From contig VWYX01000729.1 in NCBI GenBank assembly GCA_013396525.1, positions 1 to 64,000 on the forward strand: 64,000 bases of DNA, in the 5' to 3' direction. The translations under genes were made by a program, and so were the position numbers. The notes under the pieces were generated by a model. It was not told the DNA's origin. It ran no database searches and was given only the letters and a program-made list of their open reading frames with translations. Origin of the DNA: Chaetorhynchus papuensis (Eukaryota; Chordata; Aves; Passeriformes; Rhipiduridae). Shown here piece by piece: positions 10,196-23,999 of the stretch (its first letter is position 1; every line of letters starts with the position of its first letter).

Positions 10196-13100
10196 TCTAC
10201 TAGAGTCTGACAGAAGCCATCAAATAATTTTATAAACAAAATGTTATTTAAGTAAGAAAAAAGAAGCCAAACTGTTATTAAACAAGTTGAAAATTAAGAC
10301 CTATTCAGAATTAAGCAGAATATTCCCCAATGGTACTTTGGAGTCTGTTTCCAATTTAGACTTTGCCACAATAAGTGAGAAATTAACATGCTCTGAAAAA
10401 TCAGGATATTTAGGGCTTAAAAATAATATCTGCTGCAGATCAAGGTATTGTAAATTTTATGTTAATCAGGAAGACAGGTATTGCAAGTAGGTAGGCAGTT
10501 AGACAATAAAAAAAGTTTAGAAATTAGAAATTTGGGGCTTTTTTTAGTTCTGGGGCAAGGTTTTCAGTCTATAAAATCATGGTGCTAATTGCTGCCAGTG
10601 CTTTTTTCCTGACTGTACAGTGGTACCAAACAAACCCAAGCACAAAAATTATTTGGTGTTGTGTTTCCAAAAGCTTCTGCCTTGAAACCCCCTCTCCTGG
10701 CCTCTGCTGCCTCCCACAGCAGCTGCTACAAAATAGGTAATTCCTGCACGTTATCTCCAAAGGAAATGCTCTTCCAAAATTGCTTCAGCTATATCAGAAT
10801 TTTTCACCCCGTGGGCAAATTCTCATAAGCAAAGCAACGTAGTTTCATGATAACTACTGCAAAATAAACCAATGCATCAGAATTCAAGTAGGAATTTATT
10901 CAGGGAACTCATTTTGCCATGATGGTCAACTTCTCCTAGTAGAGAAGTGCTTACAGAGAATTCCCACCCAGAGTAAAACGAGGAAAGAGGAAAATGGAAA
11001 AGCCCATGAAGAACCTGCAATAAATGACAATACCATGTTTATAATTTTAGTTGTTTGCCTATCATACATTAATATGTAGCCATTGCTTTGATATAAATTT
11101 CATATAGAATTTCCTAAATCTGAGCACATTCTTGGTACAAAAGCATAGGAGCACTGAAGTAAAATACAAACAGGACTTGATTTTAAGTTTCACAAATTAA
11201 AACTATTAAGCTTCATAATTATTACCTAGAATTTATACAAAGAAAATTTCATACAAAGAAAAGTATTTCTAACATGGGGAAGGTAAATCTACCACTAAAT
11301 TATAGTCTGAAATATGTAATGAGTCTGAAGAAACCAGAACAGCTCATGGACCTTTGCTGAGCCAACCACATGGCTCAGTTTTGTGCTCTTTCAGAGTGCA
11401 CAGCATCTGCTAGGCGTCACCTAAAGAATTTCTATTTATTTTACACAAACTTATCTCAGAACTGTGGGGAGAGTATACTAACAGTCGTTAAACAACATCT
11501 GAATAACTCACAACCTGGAGAATTACAAATCATTTAGTACTAAGTGAAAAAAAAAGGTTAAAAGCCAAATGTTACAGAGAAATGGACTCTTCTTGCCCTC
11601 ATATCTGAGCCCTTCTCTAGAATTTCTGATCAGTGACACAGCTGAATGCACCTCCTGGAGCTGAAGCTCATCCTCGAGCTCTGTGTCCCTGAGATGCTGC
11701 AGCACTGCCTCCATTCTCCCGGCTCACTCTGAACATGAATCTTTAGCTTTTGAGGGATTTGGAAACTGTGCCTGAAAACCCATCTGTGAGGAGCTTCAGA
11801 ACCTCTGCTGAGCCCCAGATCCATCCTGGTTTTTAAGTGTATTTTTTCCTCAAACAAGCAGCTCTGCTGGCACTCTGGGTTTACAGCTCTGCTGTTTGGA
11901 AGTACATCATATCTGACACAAACTGATTCAAGGATTGAAGAGGTTCCAAAAAACTTGTCGTTGCTATACACAGTACAAAAACCTCATGGATAGAGTGGCA
12001 ATGAAATAAAATCATCTTTTATGACGATCGGCCTCATTTTTTTTGCCAGTCCTAACTTTTACACTCTGAGAAAACTTATCTTAGTAGTTTAGGTTTCTTT
12101 GTGCTGTGCATGGTTTCTTTTCCAGTCCACAGTTTTTTCTGCACATATTTCTTTCATCCTTGGTTGGCCCTACACCTAAATTACCCCTTCAGCTATCAAA
12201 TAATTCCCTTTTATTGCTCTTCAATGTGTCCATTATCACCATTCATTCTGCTCCCTTTTCACTTTTGCCACTCAAGCTAACAAAACTCGTACCTAGCAGT
12301 ATCTTTTCTCTCCTGCAGATTTTTCAGTCCCTTGCTAGAGATTAGAGAATTCAGCTTTTTCATAGGTTTCATCCAGACCTTTTTTCCTGATATTCCCCTC
12401 TGAGACTGACTTGGAAGAATTCTAACTCACCCTCCTGGTTAAACTTAACAGTTTGTGACTAACCTCACACGCTCTAAGTACTGATTGATTAAGATACATC
12501 ACAATGCTAATCAAAACTCATAAACTGTACAGTATATGTAAAACCAATCTGGTCTTCAGTCACCTCTTCCTGTCCTGAACATCAGGTCACCCTTATTTGT
12601 GTGCCTGAGTATGGATCTCATAGCTAAATTTATGGATAAATATCAAACTGATGTTCAACTCTAATGGAAAATTACAGTGCTACCATTCAGTCTAATTTGT
12701 TGCCTGTGGCAGTGCCAGCTGTTCTGGGAACAGCACAAAAGGTGTCCTTCAACTCTTAGGCTGCTCCAAAGAGAAAGGTCTATTTAACCTTTGCTGCCAG
12801 CCATTGCTCTCACATGAACTTTAATTACCTTAACAAGGACCAGAAATCCCTTAAGTGTTAACAAATATCATAATACAGCTGAGAAACCCGAACCTTTGAG
12901 TTCTGCAGCAGGGATGCTGTTTGTAGTTACAGGCAGCATTGTGAAGCCTTAAATCTGTTCAGATTTTTTTGAATGCTTTCAAAAGGCAGCTGCCTTCCCC
13001 TTCAGCAGTACCCTGAAGTGTATTAAAATACCACAGGAAGGTCATTAATAAAACAGAGGTGCATCAAATGCATAAAAATAAGAAAGTGCTGAGGGGCCTG

Positions 13101-16100
13101 AAATTTTAGAAATTGTAATCATGTTTACCAGCTTTTATTTAGTTTTGTTTAAATACACCACTAATGGATGTTAAATATAGTGGTCCACATCCTCAGCTGG
13201 GGAAAAAAAAAAATAAATCAATAAAGCTTAAATGGATTTGTATCTGTTGTGGTTCTGACCTTCTATCCTGACATTTACATTTTGGGTAGTTTGTTTCAGT
13301 CTGCTTCTTGAAGACACTAAGTTTTGCAAACCATGAGAAAACCATGATCTTTTGGAGACTATTTCTGGTGCAAGTCTCACTGCTGAAAACATAATCACCC
13401 TTTCACGGAATCTCATTTTGACTGGACCTGCTCACATGTTCTTACTGCTCAAAAGGAAAATTAAAGTTCACATATCCATGGTAGGCTGTGGGCAACGTGA
13501 GTATAAACCACAACATAAACCCTACCTCAGGGCATTTATTTCTCTGAGAAGCAGTCTCCTCAACCCCAAATTTTTGTGAGGATGGACTGGTTTTGGTGGA
13601 GCAGATTTTTTAATCTAGTTTGACACTCTTGGTATAAATGTTGTGTGAAAGGAGAGGGTGCTTGCAATAATTTGTCTTAAATATGTAGGATTTCAAGAAG
13701 GAGAAAAGCATTTCAGTACTGTTTGAATAAATGTTTTAATGGACTTCATTCTCACTCTACTGCCCTATCCAAAAGTGCATTAGAAAGCATCAGTGGGATT
13801 TAATCCAATTACAACATATTTACAATAGCAATTTATCCTGCAAGTGGGAAATATTTGTGCCTGGCCATAGGAAAAAAATCTTCCAGCTATGGAAAAGAAT
13901 CAATTTTTATAACCAAGTTAACACTATAGTTGGAAACACACCATATCCTATCTGTTATGGCATTGCCAAAACCCAAGCTGGTGCTGCATGCCTTGGCCAA
14001 CAAATACATTTCTTTTGAACATAAAAGGGAGAATAAAGACCCCAGTATTCATAGAATAAAACATTATTTGCTGAGCTGGTGCAGCAGAACCTTGAATATC
14101 GCTGCTAATTACAGGAGCAGCAAAGCTCCAGACAACTTTCAGGTCAAATTTTCAAGGGAAGATTGTGTGAAGAGACACAATTAACCAAGGAGAGGTTCCT
14201 TGTTCAAGGTGACAACAGCACCACTGGGAGCAGAGCCCTGGCTTCCCTCACACCATTTCATGCACCACACAATTAGTGTGCTGTGCAGAGTTTCACTCCA
14301 GATTTGAAAAGAGACATCTAAAATAGCTCGAAAATGCACAAATCATGAATCAGAATAACTTTCAGATGTGTGACTATACTGCTTCCTGCCCTGCAATCAT
14401 CCCAACCGCAGATGGAATAACTTCACAAACACTATTTTGACTGTGAATGTTTTATGAATATTTTTGGGTCATAGGAGCACTTAACTGTTGGTAAGTCCAC
14501 AAATCAAACTGCAGACCAGGATCTGGATAGTGACTCTTCATTCTAAATGGATGCCAGGAGTCTGTTAATCTTGAGTCTACACTTATATTCCCTGGGTCAT
14601 TTTCAGACCCCACTGCATCTAAAAACACCTGACTTCTCTTGCCAGACAGTATAGGATGTAAAACTAACTCCTCCACAAAAACATCTCACAAGACTGAGCA
14701 GGCCCACCAACAAGAGCACCTCTAGTGATATTTTGAAATAACTGCAAAGGGTTAAGGAAAGACATTTTATGATTTCTTCTCCATCTCCCCCCTTGAACAA
14801 AGAGAGGGAAACATGACATGGGTGATGTCTCAGTGTTTGTTTTAAAGTCCAAGGTGGTTTGGGTTGGATGCTCTCTGATGATCCCCTCAAGGAATAAAGC
14901 AAAGTGTGTCCTGAGGAATGGAACAGGCCTGGCTCTGCATGCTTGGGCCGACAGGCAGCTGCACAATAGGGTCTGAAACAATGGAGAGGAAATTAAGAAG
15001 CAATCAACCAGAAAATCCTTTCCTTTTTTGCCATCTGTCTGAGCTGAGGGGCCTTAGGGCACCCACCTCCCTTGCATGAACCCGCAGAGGCCAGAACTTT
15101 GTGAGGAATTCACGGTGTCTGCAGCAAACAGAGGGACTCAGTCTGCTCCCAGGTGCACTGTGGCCCAGCATCTTCTCCCTCAGAACTCTCAGCTGCATTT
15201 TGGGTCTGCCTGAGGCCAATCAGTCCCTTGGTTCCTTTGGATGGACGTCAGAGTGGGAGGGCAGAGCATGAGGACGACGGAGGACTCCAAAACAAAGCCC
15301 AAATTTCCGCCCCTCTCCTCACAACAGTGGGGCAACCACTCTCCAAGGTCCCAGGGGTGGGGATGCTCTGTGGACACCGAGTGTCACTGCTGCAGAAAGG
15401 GACTGGGCAGTGGTGTTGGCCAGGACATGAGGTACAGGGGCAGCCCCACACTGTGAGGCACGAGGAGGTATTGAGCCAAGCAGGTCCTAAATTCTCCCTC
15501 AGACAGAGACACGGGTTACATCTTGGCAGAGTTCCATTTCGAACACGAATTTGGGGTTCTCCACTGTGGGCAAGCACACTCAACATTCTCCCAAAACAGC
15601 CTGCATCACTCCTGGAGCATCTGCTATTCATCAAGGCACACTTTGTATCAAGAAATCAGGTCCCTGGAGAACCCACTTCTCCCAAAATATTTATTTGACA
15701 GCATGGAACAAAATCACCCCATTTTCCCAGTCCATGTGGGACTGCTCGGTCCCTGCTCGGTGGCAATCCTGAGCTTTCCCTTACTGCTCAGTAAAAGTAT
15801 TCTTAAAAAATGTCTAGGTTTGTTTTTTTTTTTTTTTAAATAATTATCTCTAGTGCTGAAGCCTGAGAATATTTTATTTTGAGAGTGACACTTCCCCCAA
15901 AATGGTTAACATGGCCTAAGCTCTCTTTTCCTTCCTTTCCATTCTCTACTTTTATTTCCTTTTTACTGGTCAAGATAGGAGCAGGTATATTTTAAATATT
16001 TATGTAACCTTTTGTTCTTGAGCTTGGAGTGGGGTTTTTCCTGGCTATTCACAGAAATAACAGGTAGAAAGATTTAAAAAGTGGAAGAATAGAAAGAAAC

Positions 16101-16394
16101 AAAAAGAAAAGAATAGATGAATACACTCCAGTCACCTCCTCCAGATACCATTTCTGCAGCAGAATAGGAAAGTAAAAAGCAAAATGAACACATGGAAGAA
16201 TCTATGAAGAGGTTTTGTCAAAAATCTACTGTTTCTAAATTGAAAAAGCTTGCAGTCAATATACAGTGAGGAAAAAAATGGAACCAGGTATAGGAATATT
16301 GATGTACCTGGCAACTTGTTTTGGAAAGCACAACTTAGTGATCCAGCAATACATCAACTTCACCCCAAATAACATGCAAGAGAGCATTCAGAGG
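10196..16394. other. Non-coding stretch, no gene seen
   Basis: This is unique-looking AT-rich sequence. Small features are an 8-bp inverted repeat ctgagcca/tggctcag at 11357-11378, an L/E-rich short frame on the minus strand (11523-11714), and a more GC-rich patch at about 15030-15500. That patch has overlapping open frames on both strands, including 181 codons at 15153-15698 (+). None shows a domain, and open frames in both directions over the same bases point to composition, not coding. A T run (about 15820-15837) ends the patch. Confidence 0.55.
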
Positions 16395-16985
16395 ATGAGT
16401 CTGTGAGGAATCTCAGAATGGCAGTAATAATTTTATGAATATTATGTGCCCCGTTGGTGTGATATTTATGGCTTTGCTTTACGACTGCAAGATGTTAATT
16501 CAGGCAGGAAAACTGGCAATAGCTTCGTGCAGCACCATTTACCAATATTTAAAGGACAACACAGGTGGGTTTTTTGCAAGGAAATTGCACCTCAGGCTAT
16601 TCTGAACTGCAGCATCTGCTTGTAAACACAGATAATGGAGTGCAAGAGAGAAAACGTGTAACATTCGGTGGATAAAAGCACGATTTCTAAGGAGTGAGAG
16701 AAAATCGTAGTAAGGAGTTCCACGAGCTCACTGAATTTCCCACAGCTATCAGGAACTGGGGACTCCAGGAAGAAAAAAGCCAATAAGAAAGTGATTTCCC
16801 TAAAAGATGCAAATGTGCCTTTTCTAATTTGCAGAATCATTCATTTTAACACCTCCTCTTTGTTTCCTTTGTTGAATCTCAATCGCATTGTGCTCCCAGT
16901 CGACGGCTGCAGTTGCCAAATGAAAGAGCAATGGTTATTGAACCCATAAAGATCAATTAAAGCTTTCTACTCCTGGTTTCCAAAC
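16395..16985. promoter_or_regulatory. Candidate conserved non-coding block
   Basis: This block has the texture often seen in vertebrate conserved elements: balanced composition, TAAT/ATTA and TTTATGGC-type cores, scattered CpGs and no simple repeats. A compact stretch at 16865-16975 holds three CpGs (atctcaatcgcatt, agtcgacggctgc) followed by CAATGG and GATCAATTAAAGC cores. No coding frame or repeat family explains it. This is an impression from composition only. Confidence 0.25.
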
Positions 16986-19900
16986 CGTGGTCAGCAGAGG
17001 GACCTGTGCTAAGGCCACAGTGACCACAGGATTATGTCCTGCAGTAAATGCTCAGGTCCCCATCTCTACCTGCTTCTGACTTCTGCATCACAAATCTTTA
17101 ACTGCCTTTGTATTTGGAATGCAAAAGTTGAAACGTTTAAGCAAAAGATCTTTTCCAAGCTTCTTACAACACTAATATTAATGTCAAGCAAACAATGAGA
17201 AGCAAAAAAAAGATATATATGCATGTGTGTGTGTGTGCACAAAAGAAGGAAAAATTACAAAAGGCAATGAAAATGTGAACAGAATCAGGACAGACTCATA
17301 CATGGGATTACAAATCTAAATCCAGCTCATGCTCCCAAAAATATACCCTGCTTAAATATGAGGCTGGTAGACAAAAGAATTAAAAAATAAGAAAACAAGG
17401 CCTGTATAAAATATCTGCCCATTTATTCAGTCACACTTTTTATTCTGCACTGCTGCAACTTCTGTTATCACATCACAAAACCTGCACAAATATACAAGAC
17501 ACCGCCTGGAGAAAGAAAGGCTTTCTGAACAAACAGACCAATATATTTTTACAGTTCCTGACACAAAGGAGTTTATAAGAGCTGTGAAAACTTGAATATT
17601 TTGTGTTTCCCTGAAGGTGAGAAGTCTTTTACTTTTCTTCTCCAACAGGACCTCACAGAACCTGACGTTAATTTCCTGTGATTATAGACCTGGCAGGGGA
17701 GGGAGAAACTCTCCACAGAAAAGGTCTCTGATCCAAATTAGTCACCATGGAGCACATAAATTTGAATGTTTTCCAAAGTGGGATACCCCTTTTGCTTATA
17801 AATAAATCATCTCATGAGATTAAACCCACACATATTACCATATCTTAAATGCTTACCCCCTACTAAACTTATAAATACTATAAAATTAAGGGCTGCATGT
17901 AATTTACACAGCATTTGGTTTATATAATCTGTGATCAAATTGCCCAAAACCAGTTTTAAATGATTGTGCTAAGTTTTTGGTAGGGCTGGGACTTTCACAT
18001 GTTCTTGCATGATAGGATAGACATTTTATAAGATTACCTTTCCTATATATTATATATGTGATGTGACACCAAAATAGGTTTCTGTGTGTTTTGCTCTTGA
18101 TTTAATAGAGCACCTCTTTGCCTGATGAACTGCATCAATTTACATTGGTGTCAGAAGAAAATAATCTTTACTAACTTTAATAGCGTTGGAGGTGTAACCT
18201 GCAATGATACAATAGTCAAAATATGACTGCAAATATCCCACCCAGTTAAAGGACAGCTCAGTTTTCAACACCTTTCTTCTCACAGCAAACAGGGCTTCAG
18301 CTCTGAAATCCTTCATTCTTTCCTCATTATCCTGTGCTATGAAATTGCTCTCTCCTGTTGCATCAGAAGAATGACTGGCTGCAAATACTTCATGATCTGT
18401 CATTACCAGCAGTTCTTGTCAGAGGAAAAGAGCTTGAAAACTTCAGAGTAACTTGGAATCATTTCCACCGTCAACACTTTTGGAAGAATCTTTCAAATAA
18501 TGAAAAGTCTCAGTCTCTTCCATCTCGTTTAACAAAGAAAATGCAGAGCCAACATTTGCTGGGTCAGGTTTTCTGTGCACATCGCAAAAGTTGCAAATGA
18601 CACATTATCTACTTTCTCATCTTATTTGCAAAGCGGGGGAAAAAATCCATATTATTGAACTGGATGCTCGGTGCTCTCTCACTAATGCAGTATTAAGCAC
18701 CCTTTTCTGTTGCTGGAGCAGAGCTTTAAATTAAACCCCAAATCCCTTTTGGCAGGTGAGGCATGGCCAGAGCAGCCACCCCTCAAGAAGGGGGGACAAT
18801 TTGGCACTCTGGGTCTATCACCAGGCATTACTGGCTAATGCATCACTGCTGATGGGGCACAGCTCTTGTCCAACAACCAATTTAAGCTTTCTCCCTCCCC
18901 CTTCCCATCAAGGCTTTTACTGATATTGGTTCCTCTAATAAAAATTCTTTTCTAAATCAAATCAACAGCTGTTTTAGTAGGGCAGAAACAGAAAATCAAA
19001 GCTTTGAAGGCTTGTTTTTGATTTTAAAAAAATCGTTCACGGAGTCTGGGGAAGATATTGTCTCTGACATGTGAGGAAACAAAAAGCAGCTCTGGATTGT
19101 TGATTTATATGGGTGCAAGGAAATTCAAAGTATGGAAATTATTTGCAATCTATCCCTTTCAAAAGCAGAAAATTGAAGGGCATTAGAGACAGCTGAGGGG
19201 TTTAGGGCCTGTTCTGTGATTTGAATCCATCAGTATCAGCACTCTTACAAAATTCAGCAAGTGGATATACATCATTTCAAATTCAATTGTTCATGAGCAT
19301 ATACAACCTCTCCTAAGCTCCTCCTAAATGAGGATTTTTTTCCTACAGGTCAAGAGTTCATCCACAGAAAACTGCCCCAGCTCAGTTTGTGATCAAGTTT
19401 GTGTAAATCTTAAGCCTTTGCCAAGTTATATTCTCTGTAGGAAAGCAAAAATGTCTTATCCTCGGGTTTCACTGGATTGGGTCCAGGTCAGCCCTGAACT
19501 GGGATGCCCCAAAGGATTCAGGGCCATTTTGGGCTCCACACCTTACACAGCTCTGCCAGCAGAAAAAACATCCTCACAGGTCTCTCAACAATAGCAGCAG
19601 CAATTTCATGGGCACACAGGAGAAATAATTTGTCCCTTCCAGTTCGATGAGAGATGTGTTTTAAAAGACATAAAAACTTTACAAGATCACTCGTAGCAGG
19701 TGATCTGAGCAAGAAAAGATTTGGCTGAAACAAGACAGGAGCTTTAATGAGGTGTAGACATAGAGTGAGGGACAGAGTAAACCATGGCCTGAGCTCCAAA
19801 ACACAGGAACAGCTTTAAATAAAATGTTGAATAGAGGTCGAAGAAGAGGGAGAAATGTTCCAAAAATTCTGATTTCTTATGTGATTACATTATCAAAACC

Positions 19901-21299
19901 TGTAATTCAGCCTTTTAGAAACTTTGAGTTTTGGGCTGAAAAAAATCTTTAAACCAAAGCATTTCTAAAACAAATGATAGAACAAACATCAATATTTTCT
20001 TTTGCCATCTTGACCTGAGAGTTGTAGTTAATGTTAGAAAAGAGAGTGATGCTACTGCTTTAGCATTTCCCAATTGGTTCATTCTCCCACGGACTAGGGA
20101 CTAGTAAAGACCAAAGTCCATATGCAAATATCAGAAGCTTTCAAACTACTGGGTATTTGAGTTAACTATTCAACACACAGATTTATCAGTCTATGTTAAA
20201 CATATTTTTTTGGGAAATACGTTAGGAAAAATTAGATGAAAATACCAGAAAAGTTATTAAAATACCTTTTTGAAGATGTGAAATTGCAGCAAAAAAAAAG
20301 TTGTTCTTCAGACAGCCACTTACAATCACACTTATTGTCTGGACTAATCAAAATTGCTACTTGTGTTTGTGAAAAATGAATGCTCAATTTTTGTTGGAAG
20401 AAATAAATTGCATTATTTGAGTAATCCTATTTGTTGCCTATTTGTTTTCCTATTCTTAAGGAAAAAAAAAAAGAAAGAGAGAGAGAAAACAAAAGAAAAC
20501 TTTCCCATTTATGTAAAAAAGGGTTAACTAAGAACAGAACAACTTCACTGCATTTTGAATTTCTCAGCAGTGCGTTGTGTCTGTGCTCTGCACACATAAT
20601 ACAGCCACACACACATTTTGTAACTACAAACACTGAAAGAACTTCCATTAGGACTTCTCCACCTAATGCAGCAAACCACTGCAAATGGTTCCCTTTATAG
20701 CTGATTTTAACACAGAAAATGGTTTCCTTATTGCATTACCAGAATCCTTCATGGAAAATGGGGTTATTCTGGTTTTAGAAGAGCTGTGCAAGTTGCATCC
20801 TTAGCAACAGGAACCAGGCCTTGCTGTTTGAAAGGAAGTAAATCAAGCAAGCAGCAGCCACAGTGAGTGTGGGACTGACAACATTAATGCAGAGGAGTAA
20901 ACATACAATAGGCTAATTTGAGCTATAATTTGTTATTTATCAGTAGTACACCATTGCTAATGGAAAAGGAGAAATGTTAGAAAAAAGTGCTTCTGTCTTA
21001 GAAACACAAAATAAAGGTGAAGACAGGAAAAATCCACATTAATTATGTTTTGATTTACCACCTAATTATAAACGTTTTCTATTAATGGTTCAAGATATTA
21101 GAGAAAAATTTGGGAGTTGTAGGTTATAGAAACTCGTAATTCCTTCAATTATGTGCAAATTTGTGTGTGTGCAAACATACCCAGTTAGAGACAGATGTTT
21201 CTAAATTTAGTAAAATATTTATACCACACAACTAACTGGAGTTACCCCACCTCAGACAAGCAGGGCAGCTCCTGTGAACATCATTACTTGAAAGATAAA
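16986..21299. other. Non-coding stretch with small simple repeats
   Basis: No gene was seen. There is a short AT then GT microsatellite at 17212-17238, an AT-rich patch at 18045-18062, and a purine-only tract of mixed A and GA at 20460-20507. The minus-strand frame at 18140-18403 (87 codons) is lysine- and aromatic-rich but matches no domain I know. Confidence 0.55.
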
Positions 21300-21730
21300 G
21301 GAGCTGTAATAGTGCCTACCCTGTCATTGTCTAGATAACTACTGAATAATTGCTCCAAACCAAGGCAATTAGCATTTCTTTTATCTTGTAAGTATGATAA
21401 TAAGAGTCATTCTACTTGTAATAAGGCATTTGATTAATATGGGTGTCTGGTAATTTCAGATTATTAATTCCCTTAACCATAAAGAGACACCCATGTACTT
21501 GCAAATTTGATGTAAATTGAAGCTGATATAAATTATCTAACACAAATTGAAATTTACAAAAACCATTAAGCGCCGCAAATATGAAAATAAATCAAACTTG
21601 GCAAACCTATGGACTTATTTGCTTCTTCCATGATTCAGATTACTCCGTGAAAATTATTCAAGCTTTTGGCCTTAAAACAATTAATTTGAAGGAAATGGAG
21701 GCAGTTCTAGCTGGGCTTGGCTGATCAGTG
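21300..21730. promoter_or_regulatory. Candidate conserved non-coding block with inverted repeat
   Basis: A dense run of homeodomain-type cores (GGCAATTAGC near 21364, TTGATTAATA near 21430, CAGATTATTAATTCCC near 21458, AACAATTAATTTG near 21677) surrounds a perfect 10-bp inverted repeat. Its arms are atgggtgtct (21439-21448) and agacacccat (21485-21494), with a 36-base spacer. There is no coding frame and no repeat-family match. Enhancer function is an inference. Confidence 0.3.
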
Positions 21731-23897
21731 CTCAAGAGTGACCTCCCTGATGCAACACATGCCACCATTCAATATTCCACAGGTTTTGCTGAGGAATAAA
21801 TGTCTCTGCAGGGATGAAGGATGTTGAAAGAAGCTTGGGAAAAATCATTTTGAAATGCTCGAAATGTACACAAATTATTAAGTGCTATCATTGTGCTGGA
21901 GAAGAGTCAGCCATAGAAGATTTTAGATAATACAAAAAACCATGGTCACACTTGAATGAATCAATTCATTACTCTCCACAAATATCAAAATGGCAAATGT
22001 TTAGGAAGACTGGGTTATTCTGATAAGAATACATAGCAAATTGGGTTTTACTTATACTCTAACATTAATTTTCGTCCTACCAGAGTCTTAGGGCTGCTGT
22101 AAAAGTCTAAAATTAGTTACCCTGATAATAAAGCAAAAAAGAAAAAAAATTGAAGTTCTTGTGTTTGTCTTAAATCTCGTGATGTAGAGCAACTTGGCTC
22201 ATTTTTTAAGAGCACCTGACAAGAGAAACAGAAAAATAAATATGAAAGTGTGGCAGGCACCTTAATCTGATAAGGAAAGATGCATTTAATCCCAAATATC
22301 TAAGACACCTGCTGCTGTCCACTTTTGAGGTATTTATGTTTTCATTGCTGAAGAACAACCATCAGGTGTAACAGACTAGAAAATACATTTATGTCTATGA
22401 AACTAATTTATATTTTATATTTACAGAAGTTTTTGTGAGACAAAAAGGCCCCTTCAGTCCTTCTGTTTAGAATTCTGATTTCAGCAACCTTTCAAACCAA
22501 GGTGTCCTGGTGCAAGAAAAATAAAGTGAAATAGTTTGCAAGTTGTCCTTACTCGCTGTCAGAAGCAAGCTAAAAATCATGTTTGTAAGTACTTGAATAG
22601 AGGGGACTGGGAGAAAATACAGGAATGTATAGTTTAAAATTTGTATATTTATGTATAAAATAGAGTCTTTAAACTGCTGGGGCTTGTACCCAGAGATGCA
22701 CCTCAGCCTTCAGCAAGTGTTGGATAGAGCTCATGAGGGAAACACATGTGTTACATAGGTTAACTGAATTTTAGCAGCTGCTGGGAGAGAGAGATTATTT
22801 TAAATGGTTTAATAAAAAGAAAAAAAAGAAAATTGTCTTGATCACTGAGTGCAGCTGAGGGTGATGCAGCAGCCTGTGCATGTGGTTTCCTTCCTGCCCA
22901 CACACCTACAGTGCCTTTCCACTCCTACAAAGCCTTTCCATTTGGTACCTACACTTTCACTGAGATGAATAATACCAAAAAAAAAAAATTGTAAAAGAAA
23001 GAAAAAGTAAAAACACTTCTGCCAAACAACCCAAGTCTTGTTGATGAGGTTTCCAGAGAACAACTGTTCTTTTCCACACAGCACAAAATCATGGCTTAAA
23101 GACACAAACCTGCTTGTGCTGCCTGTTTGAGAGCATGTGATGCCTTTCTAGCAAGGCAACATTTATTGATGAGTATTGCCAAGGGTGATCTATCAAACGT
23201 AATCAAACATTCCAGGCTGTATCCCGTTTTTTGTGAAACACTTTCCACACCCAACAGAAAGGAGAGGCTTGTCAGAAAGGATTAACTCCACTGCCCTGGC
23301 TCCCTGTACCTGCCCCACAGAATTCCAAGTACTGAAATCTGCCGTTTTCGACTTCAGACAGGGAAACCAAATAAATAAACTTTTACAGACACCTCTGAAA
23401 TATTCATACCTCCAGTCCTCTCCTGTGCCACGTCTCCACCCAGTTATCAGAAGTGAGAATTCTGCTTAGCCAAATGAGCACATCCTGGCACAATTCAGTG
23501 AAAGGAAGGAGCCAGGATGCTTTTTTATGGGCAGAGCCAAGAGGAGGAGCTACAGGTGACACAAGTTGTCATTACAGGCTGGACAACAGGGCTGCAGATT
23601 TGGGGGTTGACTTCCCCTGGGTTTGCAGGGAATTTTGAATCACTAATGCTGAAAGCCTGACTCATCCAGGTCATTGATTAACAGCAATATAAAATTTTTA
23701 GAATTACCCTTGCCTCCTGCAATTCCACTGACGTTAGGAAACCACTACAAGGGATTAATCTGGCCAGGATCCTCTTTCAAACCATGGTAATCAGTAGGAT
23801 TGGAAAAAAGTTTCTAAATGTGAATGTGATCTGGCAGAATTTCACCTGCTTTTCTTAAAACTATTTCCATACATTATAAGTAAAATAACTATTAATT
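21731..23897. other. Non-coding stretch, no gene seen
   Basis: This is AT-rich unique-looking sequence that ends at the assembly gap. An A run at 22978-22988 and short A/G-rich patches (about 22815-22832) are the only simple repeats. No exon, RNA gene or transposon was recognised. Confidence 0.6.
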
Positions 23898-23999
23898 NNN
23901 NNNNNNNNNNNNNNNNNNNNNNNNNNNNNNNNNNNNNNNNNNNNNNNNNNNNNNNNNNNNNNNNNNNNNNNNNNNNNNNNNNNNNNNNNNNNNNNNNNN
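23898..23999. other. Assembly gap (102 N)
   Basis: A continuous run of 102 N. The true length of the missing sequence is unknown. The flanks are AT-rich and share no obvious repeat that would explain the break, although a 20-bp palindrome and a T run lie within 160 bases to the right. Confidence 0.99.

Noticed and set aside
15153..15698. 181-codon plus-strand frame
   Set aside because: Opposite-strand frames (up to 128 codons) overlap it, there is no domain, and the patch is simply GC-richer.
16995..17012. CAGCAGAGGGACC as a CTCF site
   Set aside because: The key GGC is replaced by GAC, so the core is broken.
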